A stretch of DNA of 64,000 bases from Actinomycetospora sp. NBRC 106378 (GCF_030269685.1 NZ_BSTT01000002.1:682001-746000); one strand, 5' to 3'. Positions 17,561 to 26,039 are shown, numbered from the stretch's first letter. Numbers and translations are program-made. Notes: generated from the sequence alone by a model not told the origin.

Positions 17561-18216
17561 CAGCCGTGTCCTCCTCGATGGGTGTGGTCCAGGTGGGCCA
17601 CGAGGGCGGTGCGGAAGCCCTCGACGTCGCCGGCGGCGACGAGGTCGCGCAGGATCCGGTGCTCGGCGAGCACCGACTCCGCGGTGGTGCTCCGGCGGCG
17701 GACCGACTCCGCGGTCATCCGCTGCTGGCGTTCGCGCAGCCCGCGGTAGAAGCCGGTGAGCAACGAGTTCCGGCCCGCCTCGGCGATGAGCCGGTGGAAC
17801 TCGGCGTCGGCCACGGCGAAGGCGGCCAGGTCGGCGTCGTCGTGCGTCTTCTGCTGCACCGCGATGGTGTCGTCGAGCTCGCCGACCAGCGCGGCGAGGT
17901 CGTGCGGGCGCCGTGCGACGTCGGTGAGGGCGTGCGTCTCGAGCAGGGCCCGGGCGTCGAGCACCTCGTCGATCTCGCGGGGGGCGACGGGCACCACGAG
18001 CGCGCCACGCTTCGGGAACAGCCGCAGCCACCCCTCGACCTCGAGGCGCAGGAACGCCTCCCGGACCGGGGTGCGGGACACGGTGAGCGCCGCCGCGATC
18101 TCGCCCTCGCTCACCATCCGGCCGCCCTCGAGGTCGCCGGTCAGCACGCGGTCCTTCACGTGCCGGTACACGAGGTCGGCAGCGGAGCACGCAGAGGCAC
18201 CACTGGTGGACAACAT
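17560..18216 (-). CDS. GntR-family regulator, FCD (FadR C-terminal) subfamily
   Basis: 218 residues. The N-terminal winged helix has VSEGEIAAALTVSRTPVREAFLRL, the standard GntR recognition helix. The C-terminal helical FCD domain has ADAEFHRLIAEAG and EHRILRDLVAAGD with the metal/ligand-binding histidines (DAEFH and EHR). It is the first gene of an operon with an MFS transporter and probably autoregulates. There is no ribosome site before the ATG, and a -10-like element 9-14 bases upstream suggests a leaderless mRNA. Confidence 0.93.
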   Translation of the reverse strand: MLSTSGASACSAADLVYRHVKDRVLTGDLEGGRMVSEGEIAAALTVSRTPVREAFLRLEVEGWLRLFPKRGALVVPVAPREIDEVLDARALLETHALTDVARRPHDLAALVGELDDTIAVQQKTHDDADLAAFAVADAEFHRLIAEAGRNSLLTGFYRGLRERQQRMTAESVRRRSTTAESVLAEHRILRDLVAAGDVEGFRTALVAHLDHTHRGGHG

Positions 18217-18252
18217 AGATACAAGTTAGCCCGACCGATCGGTGGGCCACAA
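18217..18252 (-). promoter_or_regulatory. Predicted promoter of the GntR-MFS operon (leaderless)
   Basis: Reading the minus strand, TTGTGG (18247-18252) lies 18 bases from TAACTT (18223-18228), which ends 6 bases before the ATG. The short distance and missing Shine-Dalgarno imply that transcription starts at or next to the start codon. The AT-rich stretch GTATCTATG around the start would also be a natural operator position. Confidence 0.4.
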
Positions 18253-18279
18253 CCGTTCGTGGTCGGCCGCACACGGGCC

Positions 18280-18321
18280 GACGGCACTCCCGCTCTCAAG
18301 TCCGTCAGCGGGAGTGCCGTC
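18280..18321 (-). terminator. Hairpin, copy A1 of a recurring intergenic element
   Basis: GACGGCACTCCCGCT (18280-18294) and AGCGGGAGTGCCGTC (18307-18321) are perfectly complementary 15-base arms with a 12-base loop. It lies 20 bases beyond the HbpS-like gene stop, so it likely terminates that gene. The core CGGCACT/AGTGCCG recurs in hairpins at 22763-22813 and 33492-33546. Confidence 0.75.
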
Positions 18322-18341
18322 CGCCCCGGAGGGCAGAGAGC

Positions 18342-18776
18342 TCAGGCTCCCGTGCGCGCCGTCAGCCCGGCGGCCTCGATGCCGGCGACGACGGCCTCCT
18401 CGTCGGCGGTCGAGGCGTCCCCCGAGGCGCCGGCGGCCCCGATGACCTCGCCGTCCGCGTCGGTGATGAACACCCCGCCCGGCACCGAGAACACCTTCCC
18501 GCCCGCGAGCGCGGCGACCGAGGTGAAGAACTCGGGGGAGTCGGACGCGCGCTGGGCGATGGCGCGGCTGTCCATCATGAGGCCGATGACGCCGTGCGCC
18601 TTCGCGATCGCGACGTCGGGGCGCAGGAAGCCCGACCCGTCGGCGCGACCGAGCGCGACGAGGTGCCCGCCGGTGTCCAGGACCGCCACGGTCAGAGGCT
18701 TGTAGCCCGCCGATTCGCCGTGCTTCAACGCCTCGGCGACGATGGTGCGGGCGTGCTCGTAGGTCAGGGAGCTCAT
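18342..18776 (-). CDS. GlcG/HbpS-family haem-binding-like protein
   Basis: 144 residues matching the GlcG/HbpS fold: LTVAVLDTGGHLVALGRADG near the start, then PDVAIAKAHG and GGVFITDADGEVIGAAGASG. In Streptomyces reticuli HbpS binds haem and modulates a two-component system, whereas many homologues in catabolic operons have no known role. No signal peptide is visible, so this copy is probably cytoplasmic. It is divergent from the PP2C phosphatase gene over 72 bases. Confidence 0.88.
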   Translation of the reverse strand: MSSLTYEHARTIVAEALKHGESAGYKPLTVAVLDTGGHLVALGRADGSGFLRPDVAIAKAHGVIGLMMDSRAIAQRASDSPEFFTSVAALAGGKVFSVPGGVFITDADGEVIGAAGASGDASTADEEAVVAGIEAAGLTARTGA

Positions 18777-18848
18777 GGCTCTCCCTTTCCCCGTCGGGAC
18801 GGCCGTCACCCACCGTGCCCGTGAGTCGGGCGGACTCCGGGAGATACC

Positions 18849-20516
18849 GTGGAGCGCATGGACTCGACGATGCCGGCGGGGGCTCCCTCGCCGACACCGC
18901 CGAGGGGGCTGCGGAGCCTGCACGCACGGATGTTGTCCGGGATGTCCGAGGCGGTCGTGGTCACCGGGCCCTCCCACCCGGGTGGCGAGGAGATCGTGCA
19001 CGCCGCCAACCCGGCGGCCGGGCGGCTGCTCCCGGGCCTCGTCGTCGGGACGCCCGTGGCGGACGCCGGGCACGACGCCTTGACCGACGCGGTCGTCCGG
19101 GCCCGGCCGGGTTTCGAGACCGAGGTCGCCGGCCGCGTCCTGGCCGCCCGGGCGGTCCGGCTGGACGACGACGGGGCCGTCGTCGACGCCCTCACCTGCT
19201 GGTACCTGCGGGACGTCACCGAGGAACGTCGCGGGTCGGCGTCGCTGGTGCGGGCGCAGGCGCGCGCCCAGTTCCTCGCGGAGGCCGGGCGCGCCCTGCA
19301 CGGCGTGCTCCACCTCGACCGCACGCTGCGCACCGCGGCGTCGCTGGCCGCGGGCACCCTCGCGCCCACCGTGCTCGTGCTGCTCGCCGACGGCTCGGAC
19401 GTCGTCCGTTGGGCGCGCGCCGACCGCGACGGGGCGCGCCCGCACACCGGTGAGATGACCCGCGCCGACCTGCGTGCCACCCCGCGCCTGCACGAGGCGC
19501 TCACCGGCCGGGCCCCGGTCGACCCGTGGGTCGGCGTCGAGCTCGCCGAGCTGCCGGTGTGGCACGAGCCCCCGACCGACCGGGTCGTGGCCGTCCCGGT
19601 GCCCGGCACCGTCGTCGCGGGGGTGCTCGTCCTGGTCGGCCCCGACCTCGACGACGACGTGCTGCCGCTCGGCGAGGAGTACGCGGTCCGCGTCGGCACC
19701 GCGCTGTCGGCCGCGGCGCTCTACCGCGAGCAGGCCCACCTCGGCCACGTGCTCCAGGCGAGCCTCGAGCCGCCGCCCCTGCCCGACGAGACCTCCGGCG
19801 GCCTGCTCGTGGGCAGCGCCTACCGGCCCGCGCGGGAGAGCCTGCGGGTGGGCGGCGACTTCTATGAGGTCCTGCCGCGCACCGCCGCCGGCCGCACCCC
19901 GTTCCTGCTGGGCGACGTCTGCGGCAAGGGCATCGAGGCCGCCGTGCTCTCCGGGCGCGTCCGGCAGTCGCTGCACGCCCTGCGCCTCGTCGAGCAGGAC
20001 CCGGCGACCCTGCTGCGCCTGCTCAACGTCGCCCTGCTCGACGCCGCCGACCTCGACGCCCCCGGCGCCGCGGTCCCGATGCCGCGCTTCGCCACCATGG
20101 TGCTCGGCGACGCGGAGTCCCTTCCCGACGGCGGGTCGCGGCTGCGGCTCGCGACGGGCGGACACCCGCCGCCCTACGTGCTGCACGCCGACGGTCGGGT
20201 CGAGGAGGTCGACGTCGCCGGGTCGCTGGTCGGCGCCCTGCGCGACGCCGAGATCGGCCACACCGAGATCGACCTCGCCCCCGGCGAGACCTGCCTGCTC
20301 TACAGCGACGGCGTCACCGAGGCGCGCGGCGGTCCGGGCGGCCGCGAGTTCTACGGCGAGGAGCGTCTCGAGGCCGCGCTCGCCGGCTGCGTCGGGGCGC
20401 CCCCGCAGGTGGTCTGCGACCGGGTGCTGCAGCTGCTGTCCGACTGGCTGGGCGGTCGCGACCACGACGACGTGGCCCTGCTCGCCCTGCAGGCTCCCCG
20501 CGGGAGGCACGTGTGA
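18849..20516 (+). CDS. PAS/GAF-containing PP2C (SpoIIE/RsbU-type) serine phosphatase
   Basis: 555 residues. A PAS-like N-terminus (about residues 25-130, ending WYLRDVTEERRG) leads to a GAF-like region (about 145-295) and a PP2C/SpoIIE phosphatase (about 310-550) with metal-binding motifs GGDFYEVL, LGDVCGKGIEAAV, LLYSDGVTEA and DHDDVALLAL. Such phosphatases dephosphorylate STAS anti-anti-sigma factors in partner-switching cascades. GTG at 18849 has GGGAG five bases upstream. It overlaps the next gene by 4 bases (GTGA), and a STAS protein follows that, so the substrate is probably encoded in the same operon. Confidence 0.93.
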   Translation: MERMDSTMPAGAPSPTPPRGLRSLHARMLSGMSEAVVVTGPSHPGGEEIVHAANPAAGRLLPGLVVGTPVADAGHDALTDAVVRARPGFETEVAGRVLAARAVRLDDDGAVVDALTCWYLRDVTEERRGSASLVRAQARAQFLAEAGRALHGVLHLDRTLRTAASLAAGTLAPTVLVLLADGSDVVRWARADRDGARPHTGEMTRADLRATPRLHEALTGRAPVDPWVGVELAELPVWHEPPTDRVVAVPVPGTVVAGVLVLVGPDLDDDVLPLGEEYAVRVGTALSAAALYREQAHLGHVLQASLEPPPLPDETSGGLLVGSAYRPARESLRVGGDFYEVLPRTAAGRTPFLLGDVCGKGIEAAVLSGRVRQSLHALRLVEQDPATLLRLLNVALLDAADLDAPGAAVPMPRFATMVLGDAESLPDGGSRLRLATGGHPPPYVLHADGRVEEVDVAGSLVGALRDAEIGHTEIDLAPGETCLLYSDGVTEARGGPGGREFYGEERLEAALAGCVGAPPQVVCDRVLQLLSDWLGGRDHDDVALLALQAPRGRHV

Positions 20517-21544
20517 CCGCCCCGACGACGTCGACGACCGGACGGCGCGCGGACTACCTCGACCGGCTGGGCGCCTCCGACGAGGAGGGCGCGATCGCGG
20601 TGGCGCTCGCTGCGCTGGACGCCGGCCTCGACGTGGAGACCGTGCTGCTCGACGTCGTCGCCGAGGCCCAGCGCGAGGTGGGGGAGCGGTGGGCGGCCGG
20701 TTCCTGGACGGTGGTCCAGGAGCACATCGCCACCCACATCTCCGAGCGGGTCGTCTCCGCCGTCGCCCGCCACCGCCCGGCCGACCCGCCGACCGGGATC
20801 GGCCGCATCGCGGTGGCCTGCCTCGACGGCGAGTGGCACGCGCTGCCCGCCCGGCTGCTCGCCGAGGTGCTCGCCCGGCACGGCTGGGAGGTCACGTTCC
20901 TCGGCTCCAGCGTCCCCGCCGCCCAGCTCGCGGTGCACCTGCACGAGACCGGGCCCGACGTCGTCGCGGTCTCCAGTTCGCTGCCCTCCCGCCTCCCGGC
21001 GGCGCGCCGCATGGTCGAGGCCTGCCGCGCGTCCGGTATCCCGATCCTCGCCGGCGGCCCCGCGTTCGGCCCGCAGGGCGAGTGGGCCGGCGCCGTCGGG
21101 GCCGACGGGTGGGCGCCCGACGCCCGGGCCGCGGCGGCCCTGCTCGAGAACACCCTGCCGCGGCGTGACGACGGCCGCGTCGACGACGTCTCCCGCGAGG
21201 AGCAGGCACTGCTCCAGACCCGCCGTCCGGAACTGGTCGCCGGACTGGCCGCGCGGGTGCGGGCCGGCCATGGCACCGACCCGCTCGCCGACGACCAGCT
21301 GGCCGACGACCTGGGCCACCTCGTCGACTTCCTCGCCGCCGCCGTCTACGTCGACGATCCCGGTCTGCTGGCCCGCTTCCTGCGCTGGGTCGGCACCGTC
21401 GCCGTCCCGGGCGGCCTCGCCCGCGAGGAGCTGCGGGCGGTCGTCGAGGACCTCGTCGAGCGTCTGGGCGACTCGCCCCGCACCGTCGCGCTGCTCCGGT
21501 CCGAGCCCGTGCAGGAGGCGTGTTCCCCGGCGGCAGCGGCGTGA
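20513..21544 (+). CDS. B12-binding sensor protein with photoreceptor signature Wx9EH
   Basis: 343 residues. The N-terminal helical cap domain (about 12-90) contains W60, nine residues, then E70-H71, the Wx9EH motif that marks light-sensing adenosylcobalamin domains of the CarH/LitR kind. The following Rossmann B12-binding domain has DGEWHALP, placing H109 as lower axial ligand in the ExH context of CarH, and FLGSSVPAAQLAVHL further on. There is no MerR DNA-binding domain. A C-terminal helical part (about 235-343) is unassigned. Being between a PP2C phosphatase and a STAS protein, with overlaps on both sides, it is probably the input sensor of that pathway. Confidence 0.85.
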   Translation: MTAPTTSTTGRRADYLDRLGASDEEGAIAVALAALDAGLDVETVLLDVVAEAQREVGERWAAGSWTVVQEHIATHISERVVSAVARHRPADPPTGIGRIAVACLDGEWHALPARLLAEVLARHGWEVTFLGSSVPAAQLAVHLHETGPDVVAVSSSLPSRLPAARRMVEACRASGIPILAGGPAFGPQGEWAGAVGADGWAPDARAAAALLENTLPRRDDGRVDDVSREEQALLQTRRPELVAGLAARVRAGHGTDPLADDQLADDLGHLVDFLAAAVYVDDPGLLARFLRWVGTVAVPGGLAREELRAVVEDLVERLGDSPRTVALLRSEPVQEACSPAAAA

Positions 21545-21882
21545 TCGCGCCGGAGCCGGACTTCGCGGTCCGCATCGAGAAGGAGCAGGTCCCCGACGTC
21601 GGGCCCCGGGTGCTCGTCGTCGTCACCGGGGACGTCGACTACACGCACTTCGGCGAGCTCGAGACGGCGCTCGAGCACGAGATCGGCCGGTCGACGGGGC
21701 CGCTCGACCTCGTTGTCGACCTCACCGCCGTGCCCTACTGCGACTCCTGCGGGATGCGCGTCCTGCTCGGCGCCTCGCAGCAGGTCGCGGCCGGCGGCGG
21801 CGTCTTCGGGCTGCGTGGGGTCCACGGCCAGGTCGCCCGTGCCCTGAAGCTCACCGGTCTGGACCGGGTGCTCGGCGCCTGA
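21541..21882 (+). CDS. STAS-domain anti-sigma factor antagonist
   Basis: 113 residues covering a single STAS domain: RVLVVVTGDVDYTHFGELE at the N-terminal strands and LTAVPYCDSCGMRVLLGA at the regulatory helix. DSCG aligns with DSSG of SpoIIAA/RsbV, so the phosphorylatable serine after Asp is kept while the next serine is cysteine. The GTG start overlaps the TGA of the B12 protein gene (GTGA). It should bind an RsbW-like kinase encoded elsewhere, as none is in the window. Confidence 0.9.
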   Translation: MIAPEPDFAVRIEKEQVPDVGPRVLVVVTGDVDYTHFGELETALEHEIGRSTGPLDLVVDLTAVPYCDSCGMRVLLGASQQVAAGGGVFGLRGVHGQVARALKLTGLDRVLGA

Positions 21883-21928
21883 CGGGTCGGGTTGAGCGGT
21901 CCCGACGACGGGTGATCTAGTCCGGGGC

Positions 21929-22744
21929 ATGACCTCCCTGCCCGAGTCCCTGGAGACCCTCGCCGTCGACCGGCCCGCCGAGCACGTCGCCCGGGTCTCG
22001 CTGGTGGCGCGCGCGATGTCGCCGACGTTCTTCGCCGAGCTGCCGCAGGTCATGGCGGCCCTGGACGCCGACCCCGGGACGCGCGCGATCGTGGTCACCG
22101 GGGTGGAGGGACGGTTCTCCTACGGTCTCGACCTGCAGGCCGCCGCCGGGTCGCTCGGCGGGGTGCTGGGCGACCCGAGCGCGAAGAACCGGGAGTGGTT
22201 CCTGCGCCACGTCCGGGAGCTGCAGGGGTCGATCACCTCGGTGGCCGACTGCCGGACGCCGACGGTGGCCGCGGTCCAGGGCTGGTGCGTGGGCGGCGGG
22301 GTCGACCTCGCCACGGCCTGCGACATCCGCCTGGCCGGGGCCGACGCACTGTTCTCGGTCCGCGAGGTGCGCATGGCGATGGTGGCCGACATCGGGTCGC
22401 TGCAGCGCCTCGTCGGCATCGTCGGCGACGGGTTCCTCCGCCAGCTCGCCCTCACCGGCGAGGACGTCCCCGCCGCCGAGGCCGAGCGCATCGGCCTGGT
22501 CAACCGCACGTACGCCTCGGAGGACGAGCTGCAGGCCGCGGCCCTCGAGCTCGCCGGGCGCATCGCCGCCAACTCCCCGCTCGTCACCCGCGGCATCAAG
22601 GACGTCCTCGACGCCGAGCGCGCCCCCCGGGTCGAGGCCGGCCTGCGCTACGTGGCGGCCTGGAACGCGGCCTTCCTCCCCAGCGCCGACCTGCAGGAGG
22701 CGTTCACGGCGTTCGCCGAGAAGCGGGCGCCGCGGTTCGACTGA
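21929..22744 (+). CDS. Enoyl-CoA hydratase/isomerase (crotonase), dienoyl-CoA isomerase-like
   Basis: 271 residues. FSYGLDLQA and VQGWCVGGGVDLATACDIRLA form the CoA-binding and oxyanion segments. SVREVRMAMVADIGSLQRL follows the pattern of delta3,5-delta2,4-dienoyl-CoA isomerase (ECH1), where the Glu and the later Asp are catalytic, and both are present. The role is probably in beta-oxidation of unsaturated acyl-CoA. It ends about 20 bases before a hairpin shared with the converging histidine kinase gene. Confidence 0.9.
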   Translation: MTSLPESLETLAVDRPAEHVARVSLVARAMSPTFFAELPQVMAALDADPGTRAIVVTGVEGRFSYGLDLQAAAGSLGGVLGDPSAKNREWFLRHVRELQGSITSVADCRTPTVAAVQGWCVGGGVDLATACDIRLAGADALFSVREVRMAMVADIGSLQRLVGIVGDGFLRQLALTGEDVPAAEAERIGLVNRTYASEDELQAAALELAGRIAANSPLVTRGIKDVLDAERAPRVEAGLRYVAAWNAAFLPSADLQEAFTAFAEKRAPRFD

Positions 22745-22762
22745 TCGGCCGCACGCCGCCGC

Positions 22763-22813
22763 GAGCGAGCGGCACTCTCGCAGCATCCATGTGCGCGAAA
22801 GTGCCGTTCGTTC
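22763..22813. terminator. Bidirectional hairpin terminator, copy A2 of the recurring element
   Basis: GAGCGAGCGGCACTCTCGC pairs with GCGAAAGTGCCGTTCGTTC (mostly complementary with a few mismatches) around a 13-base loop. It sits exactly between the converging crotonase and histidine kinase genes and reaches the kinase stop codon. The core CGGCACT/AGTGCCG is shared with the hairpins at 18280 and 33492. Confidence 0.75.
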
Positions 22814-23978
22814 AGGACGGGGCGACCCCCGGCACCCGGACGACGGTCCGGGTGCCCGGCGCCGTGGTGTCCAGCGTGAAGGTCCCGCCGACGCCCTCGA
22901 CGCGGGCCCGCGTCGAGGCCAGCCCGATGTGCCCGTCGGCCAGCCGGGCCGCGAGGACCGACCGGTCGACGCCCACTCCGTCGTCCGACACCTCCAGCGT
23001 CCGGCCGCCGCCGTCGTCGTGGACCGCCACCCGCACGTGCCCGGCCCGCGCGTGCTTCGCGACGTTCGTCAGCAGCTCGCGGGCGACGCCGAAGAGCAGT
23101 CGGTCGTGCGGGCCGGCGGGGAGCAGCCCGCCGTCGACCGTCACCGCGAACCCGGCCTGGGCGGCCGCCCGCTCCGCGACCCGGCGCACCGCGACCACCA
23201 GCCCCGCCTCGTCGAGCACGTAGGGGTGCAGCGCGAACACGACCTCGCGGATCTCGCGGATGCCGGTGCGCAGCGCCTCGTCGGCGGCCTCGGCGCCGTC
23301 CAGCTCGTCGAGCTCCTGGCCGGCGACGAGGAGGGTCTGCAGGGCGTGGTCGTGCAGGTCCTCGGCGAGCCGCCGCCGTTCGCGGGCCTCGGCGTCGAGC
23401 ACCTGGGCGGTGAGCGCGTCGGCGTCGGCGAGCAGCGCGCGGATGCGGGTCGCGCGCCGGGCGAGCACGACCGAGAGCAGGAACGTCGCGACCGCCACGA
23501 GCGTGAGCACCGCGGCCTCGGCGGCGAGGGTCGCGACCGTGATGTCGGGCCGCTCGATCGCGGCGGTGAGGACGAACGACGCGAGTGTGGCCACCCCGAC
23601 CCCGGCCGAGAGCGCCGGCCGGTACCGGAACGCCGCCATCACGGGGATCACGACGTAGGCCAGCGTCGGCAGGGTCCCGCCCCCGCCGGCGAGGAGGGAG
23701 AGGACGGTGATGGCGACGAGGTCGGACGTGGTCGCGATGAGCCCGGTCGTCGGCGCGACCGGCCGGCGGGTCACCTTCGCGAACCAGCCGACCGCGAACA
23801 GGCCGTAGGCCGCGAGCACCACCCAGAAGCCGACGCCCTCGACCCGGGTCTGGTCGAGCACGCCCGCGAGCGCCAGCAGCGCGACCAGCCCGAAGCGCAT
23901 CAGGCTCGTCGTCCGGGACGCCTCGGCCTGGAACTGCGCGAGCGCCCGCTCGGCCGGGGTGCTCACTCCCGCCGTCAC
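22812..23978 (-). CDS. Sensor histidine kinase (NarL-type, HisKA_3)
   Basis: 388 residues. Five or six membrane helices (about residues 25-165) precede a dimerisation helix with ERRRLAEDLHDHALQTLL, whose first histidine is the phosphorylation site of the HisKA_3 class. The ATPase has ELLTNVAKHA (N box), DDGVGVD (G1) and GHIGLASTRARVEGVGG (G2). GTG at 23978 overlaps the TGA of the response regulator gene (GTGA). No large extracellular domain is visible, so it may sense within the membrane. Confidence 0.93.
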   Translation of the reverse strand: MTAGVSTPAERALAQFQAEASRTTSLMRFGLVALLALAGVLDQTRVEGVGFWVVLAAYGLFAVGWFAKVTRRPVAPTTGLIATTSDLVAITVLSLLAGGGGTLPTLAYVVIPVMAAFRYRPALSAGVGVATLASFVLTAAIERPDITVATLAAEAAVLTLVAVATFLLSVVLARRATRIRALLADADALTAQVLDAEARERRRLAEDLHDHALQTLLVAGQELDELDGAEAADEALRTGIREIREVVFALHPYVLDEAGLVVAVRRVAERAAAQAGFAVTVDGGLLPAGPHDRLLFGVARELLTNVAKHARAGHVRVAVHDDGGGRTLEVSDDGVGVDRSVLAARLADGHIGLASTRARVEGVGGTFTLDTTAPGTRTVVRVPGVAPS

Positions 23979-24622
23979 TCCAGCAGCCCGCGCCGCATCG
24001 CCTCGGCCACCGCGGCCGCGCGCTCGGTGACCTCCAGCTTCTCGTACATCCGCTGCACGTGGGTCTTGACGGTGCTCGGCGCGACGTAGAGCTGCTTCGC
24101 GATCGCCGGCGTCGTCAGACCCTGCGCCATCAGCCGCAGGATCTCGGTCTCGCGCTCGGACAGGGCGGGTCCGCGGTCGGCCCGCCGGTGCCGGATCTCC
24201 CCGGCGAGGCCCGCCGCGAGGTCCGCCGGCAGCACGGTGCCGCCGTCGGCCGCCGTCCGCACCGCCTCCACCAGTTCCCGACGACGGGTCTCCTTCGGCA
24301 GGTAGCCCGCCGCGCCCTCCTCGATCGCGCCGTACACGAGCGTCGCGTCGGTGAACGCCGAGAGCACCACGATGCGGGTGGCGAGCCCGTCGCGGGCCGC
24401 GCGCCGGACGATCTCGGTGCCGTCGAGCCCGGGCATGCGGTGGTCCACGAGGGCGACGTCGGGGCGGTGCTCGACGATCGCCGCCAGCGCCGCCTCGCCG
24501 TCGTCGGCCTCCCCGACGACGTCGATCCAGCCGCTCCCGGTCAGCGCCCGGACGACGCCGTCGCGGTACATCTCGTGGTCGTCGGCGACGACCACGCGGA
24601 TCCTCTCCCGGGAGTCACGCAC
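23975..24622 (-). CDS. NarL/FixJ-family response regulator
   Basis: 215 residues. Receiver domain residues 9-125 with D14-D15, phospho-acceptor D60 (VALVDHRMPG), a conserved Ser and LPKE lysine. The C-terminal LuxR helix-turn-helix is LSERETEILRLMAQGLTTPAIAKQL. It is the partner of the kinase directly downstream. It overlaps the upstream alpha/beta hydrolase gene by 8 bases, so hydrolase, regulator and kinase form one operon. Confidence 0.94.
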   Translation of the reverse strand: MRDSRERIRVVVADDHEMYRDGVVRALTGSGWIDVVGEADDGEAALAAIVEHRPDVALVDHRMPGLDGTEIVRRAARDGLATRIVVLSAFTDATLVYGAIEEGAAGYLPKETRRRELVEAVRTAADGGTVLPADLAAGLAGEIRHRRADRGPALSERETEILRLMAQGLTTPAIAKQLYVAPSTVKTHVQRMYEKLEVTERAAAVAEAMRRGLLE

Positions 24623-25661
24623 TCGCCCAGAACTCCGTCGCGACCTCGAGCCACCGGTCCGCGGCGTCGATGTGCGGGCCGTGCCCGGACTCCGCGAACA
24701 TCTCCGTCCGCGCCCGGCCGCCCGCCTGCTCGTAGGCCGCCAGCACGTCCCGGATCTGCGTAACCATCGGCTGCGGCGGGAACACGTCGGCGCCCGGCCA
24801 GCCCGGCACGATCCCGGCCTGCCCCAACGTGCCGAGCTCGAGCATCGACCCGTCGGCCACGACCACGTCCCGCGTCCCGTGCGTCCACAGCACCGGCGGC
24901 AACGGGTCGAGCTCGGGCAGCCACGACCAGTCGCAGTACTTCGGCGAGAGCGCGTTCAGCAGGCCGCGCGTGCCGGGGGCGGCGCCGGGCCAGTTCTCCG
25001 AGGTCGTGGCGTCGCCCGGGTAGCCGTCCTCGTCGATCCGCGACAGCAGGATCTCGTCGACCAGCAGGTCCACGCGCTCCGCCGGCAGGGTCACGTCGGG
25101 CGACCAGTAGGTGCCGGTCATGACGTTGCGCGGGCTCAGCGGGGAGTCGGCGGACCGGTCGCCCTCGCGCAGCCTCGCGATGAACTGCGGGTTGGCGACG
25201 CCCGCGCCCGACCCCGCGAAGTCCTCGAAGCAGGGCCGTCCGTCGGGGTGGGTGCCGCCGTAGCCGTGGGGGCTGACGGGGTCGAGGAAGAGCAGGCTCG
25301 CCACCGGTCGCTGCCGGGCGACGAGGGCGATCGCCGCCCCCGCCGTCGACCACCCCACGAGGTGCGGGCGCTCGATCCCGAGGGTGTCGAGGTAGGAGAC
25401 GAGGTCGTCGGCCCAGTCGCCGAGCCCGCGCGTCGCGTCGATCGGGGCGGCCTCGGTGCGCCCGAAGCCGCGCATGTCGGGGGCGAGGAACCGCCACCGG
25501 TCGCTCGCCGGGCTCATCAGGTGCTCGAAGAAGCGGCCGGTCGACAGGTTGCCGTGCACCAGCACGACCGGTTCCCCGTCCGCCGGGCCCGACGTCAGGT
25601 GGTGGATGCGGATACGGGCGTCGACGGTCCCGGCCTCGACACCGGGCAGCAGCTCACTCAT
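24615..25661 (-). CDS. Alpha/beta hydrolase
   Basis: 348 residues. VLVHGNLSTGRFF holds the oxyanion HGN, PDMRGFGRTE follows, and HLVGWSTAGAAI is the nucleophile elbow in the form GxSxA rather than GxSxG. WTHGTRDVVV gives the acid and AESGHGPH the histidine. It resembles epoxide-hydrolase/esterase-like members but has no family-specific mark. It is the first gene of an operon with a two-component system, so its product or substrate could be linked to the signal sensed. Confidence 0.9.
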   Translation of the reverse strand: MSELLPGVEAGTVDARIRIHHLTSGPADGEPVVLVHGNLSTGRFFEHLMSPASDRWRFLAPDMRGFGRTEAAPIDATRGLGDWADDLVSYLDTLGIERPHLVGWSTAGAAIALVARQRPVASLLFLDPVSPHGYGGTHPDGRPCFEDFAGSGAGVANPQFIARLREGDRSADSPLSPRNVMTGTYWSPDVTLPAERVDLLVDEILLSRIDEDGYPGDATTSENWPGAAPGTRGLLNALSPKYCDWSWLPELDPLPPVLWTHGTRDVVVADGSMLELGTLGQAGIVPGWPGADVFPPQPMVTQIRDVLAAYEQAGGRARTEMFAESGHGPHIDAADRWLEVATEFWASA

Positions 25662-26039
25662 GGTGCGCGGAACGCTAGTGCCGCTCGGCCGTTCGCGGAA
25701 CGACCCCGACGACGGCCCGATCCGGTGCTGCTGCGCGTCGCGCACACATTCGGCCGGGGGGCACGGTCGGTGCCGGCGACCCCAGCGCGTCCCGCACCCA
25801 GATCGGTGAGCCGCCCGCCCGGGCCTCCATGATCACGTCGAGTGGCCGCCATGGCTGATGTCGATCTTCGATACGGCCATGACGGTCCCATCGACGAGAT
25901 CATGGAACCTGGTCGCAGCCGCCGTCGCCCCTGCGGCCGAGGAGTGTGTGCGCGACGCGCTGGGGTGTGCAGACCTGTGGCCTCGAGGGAGCGGAGTGTG
26001 TGCGCGACGCACACCGAGTCGACCCGACGTCGGGAAGAC
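25662..26039. repeat. 378-base gene-free region with three copies of TGTGTGCGCGACGC
   Basis: No convincing gene. TGTGTGCGCGACGC occurs at 25944-25957 and 25997-26010 on the plus strand and at 25735-25748 on the minus strand. The two direct copies share 18 bases (GGAGTGTGTGCGCGACGC) and are 53 bases apart. The last copy continues into a small perfect hairpin, GTGTGCG-CGA-CGCACAC (25998-26014), just beyond the acyl-CoA dehydrogenase stop. The hydrolase promoter must also lie here. The copies may be terminators or binding sites. Confidence 0.6.

Noticed and set aside
18342-18776. HbpS-like gene as an iron-sensing partner of the adjacent phosphatase
   Set aside because: The genes are divergent and the HbpS-like protein has no export signal; the link to the known HbpS-SenS system is not supported.
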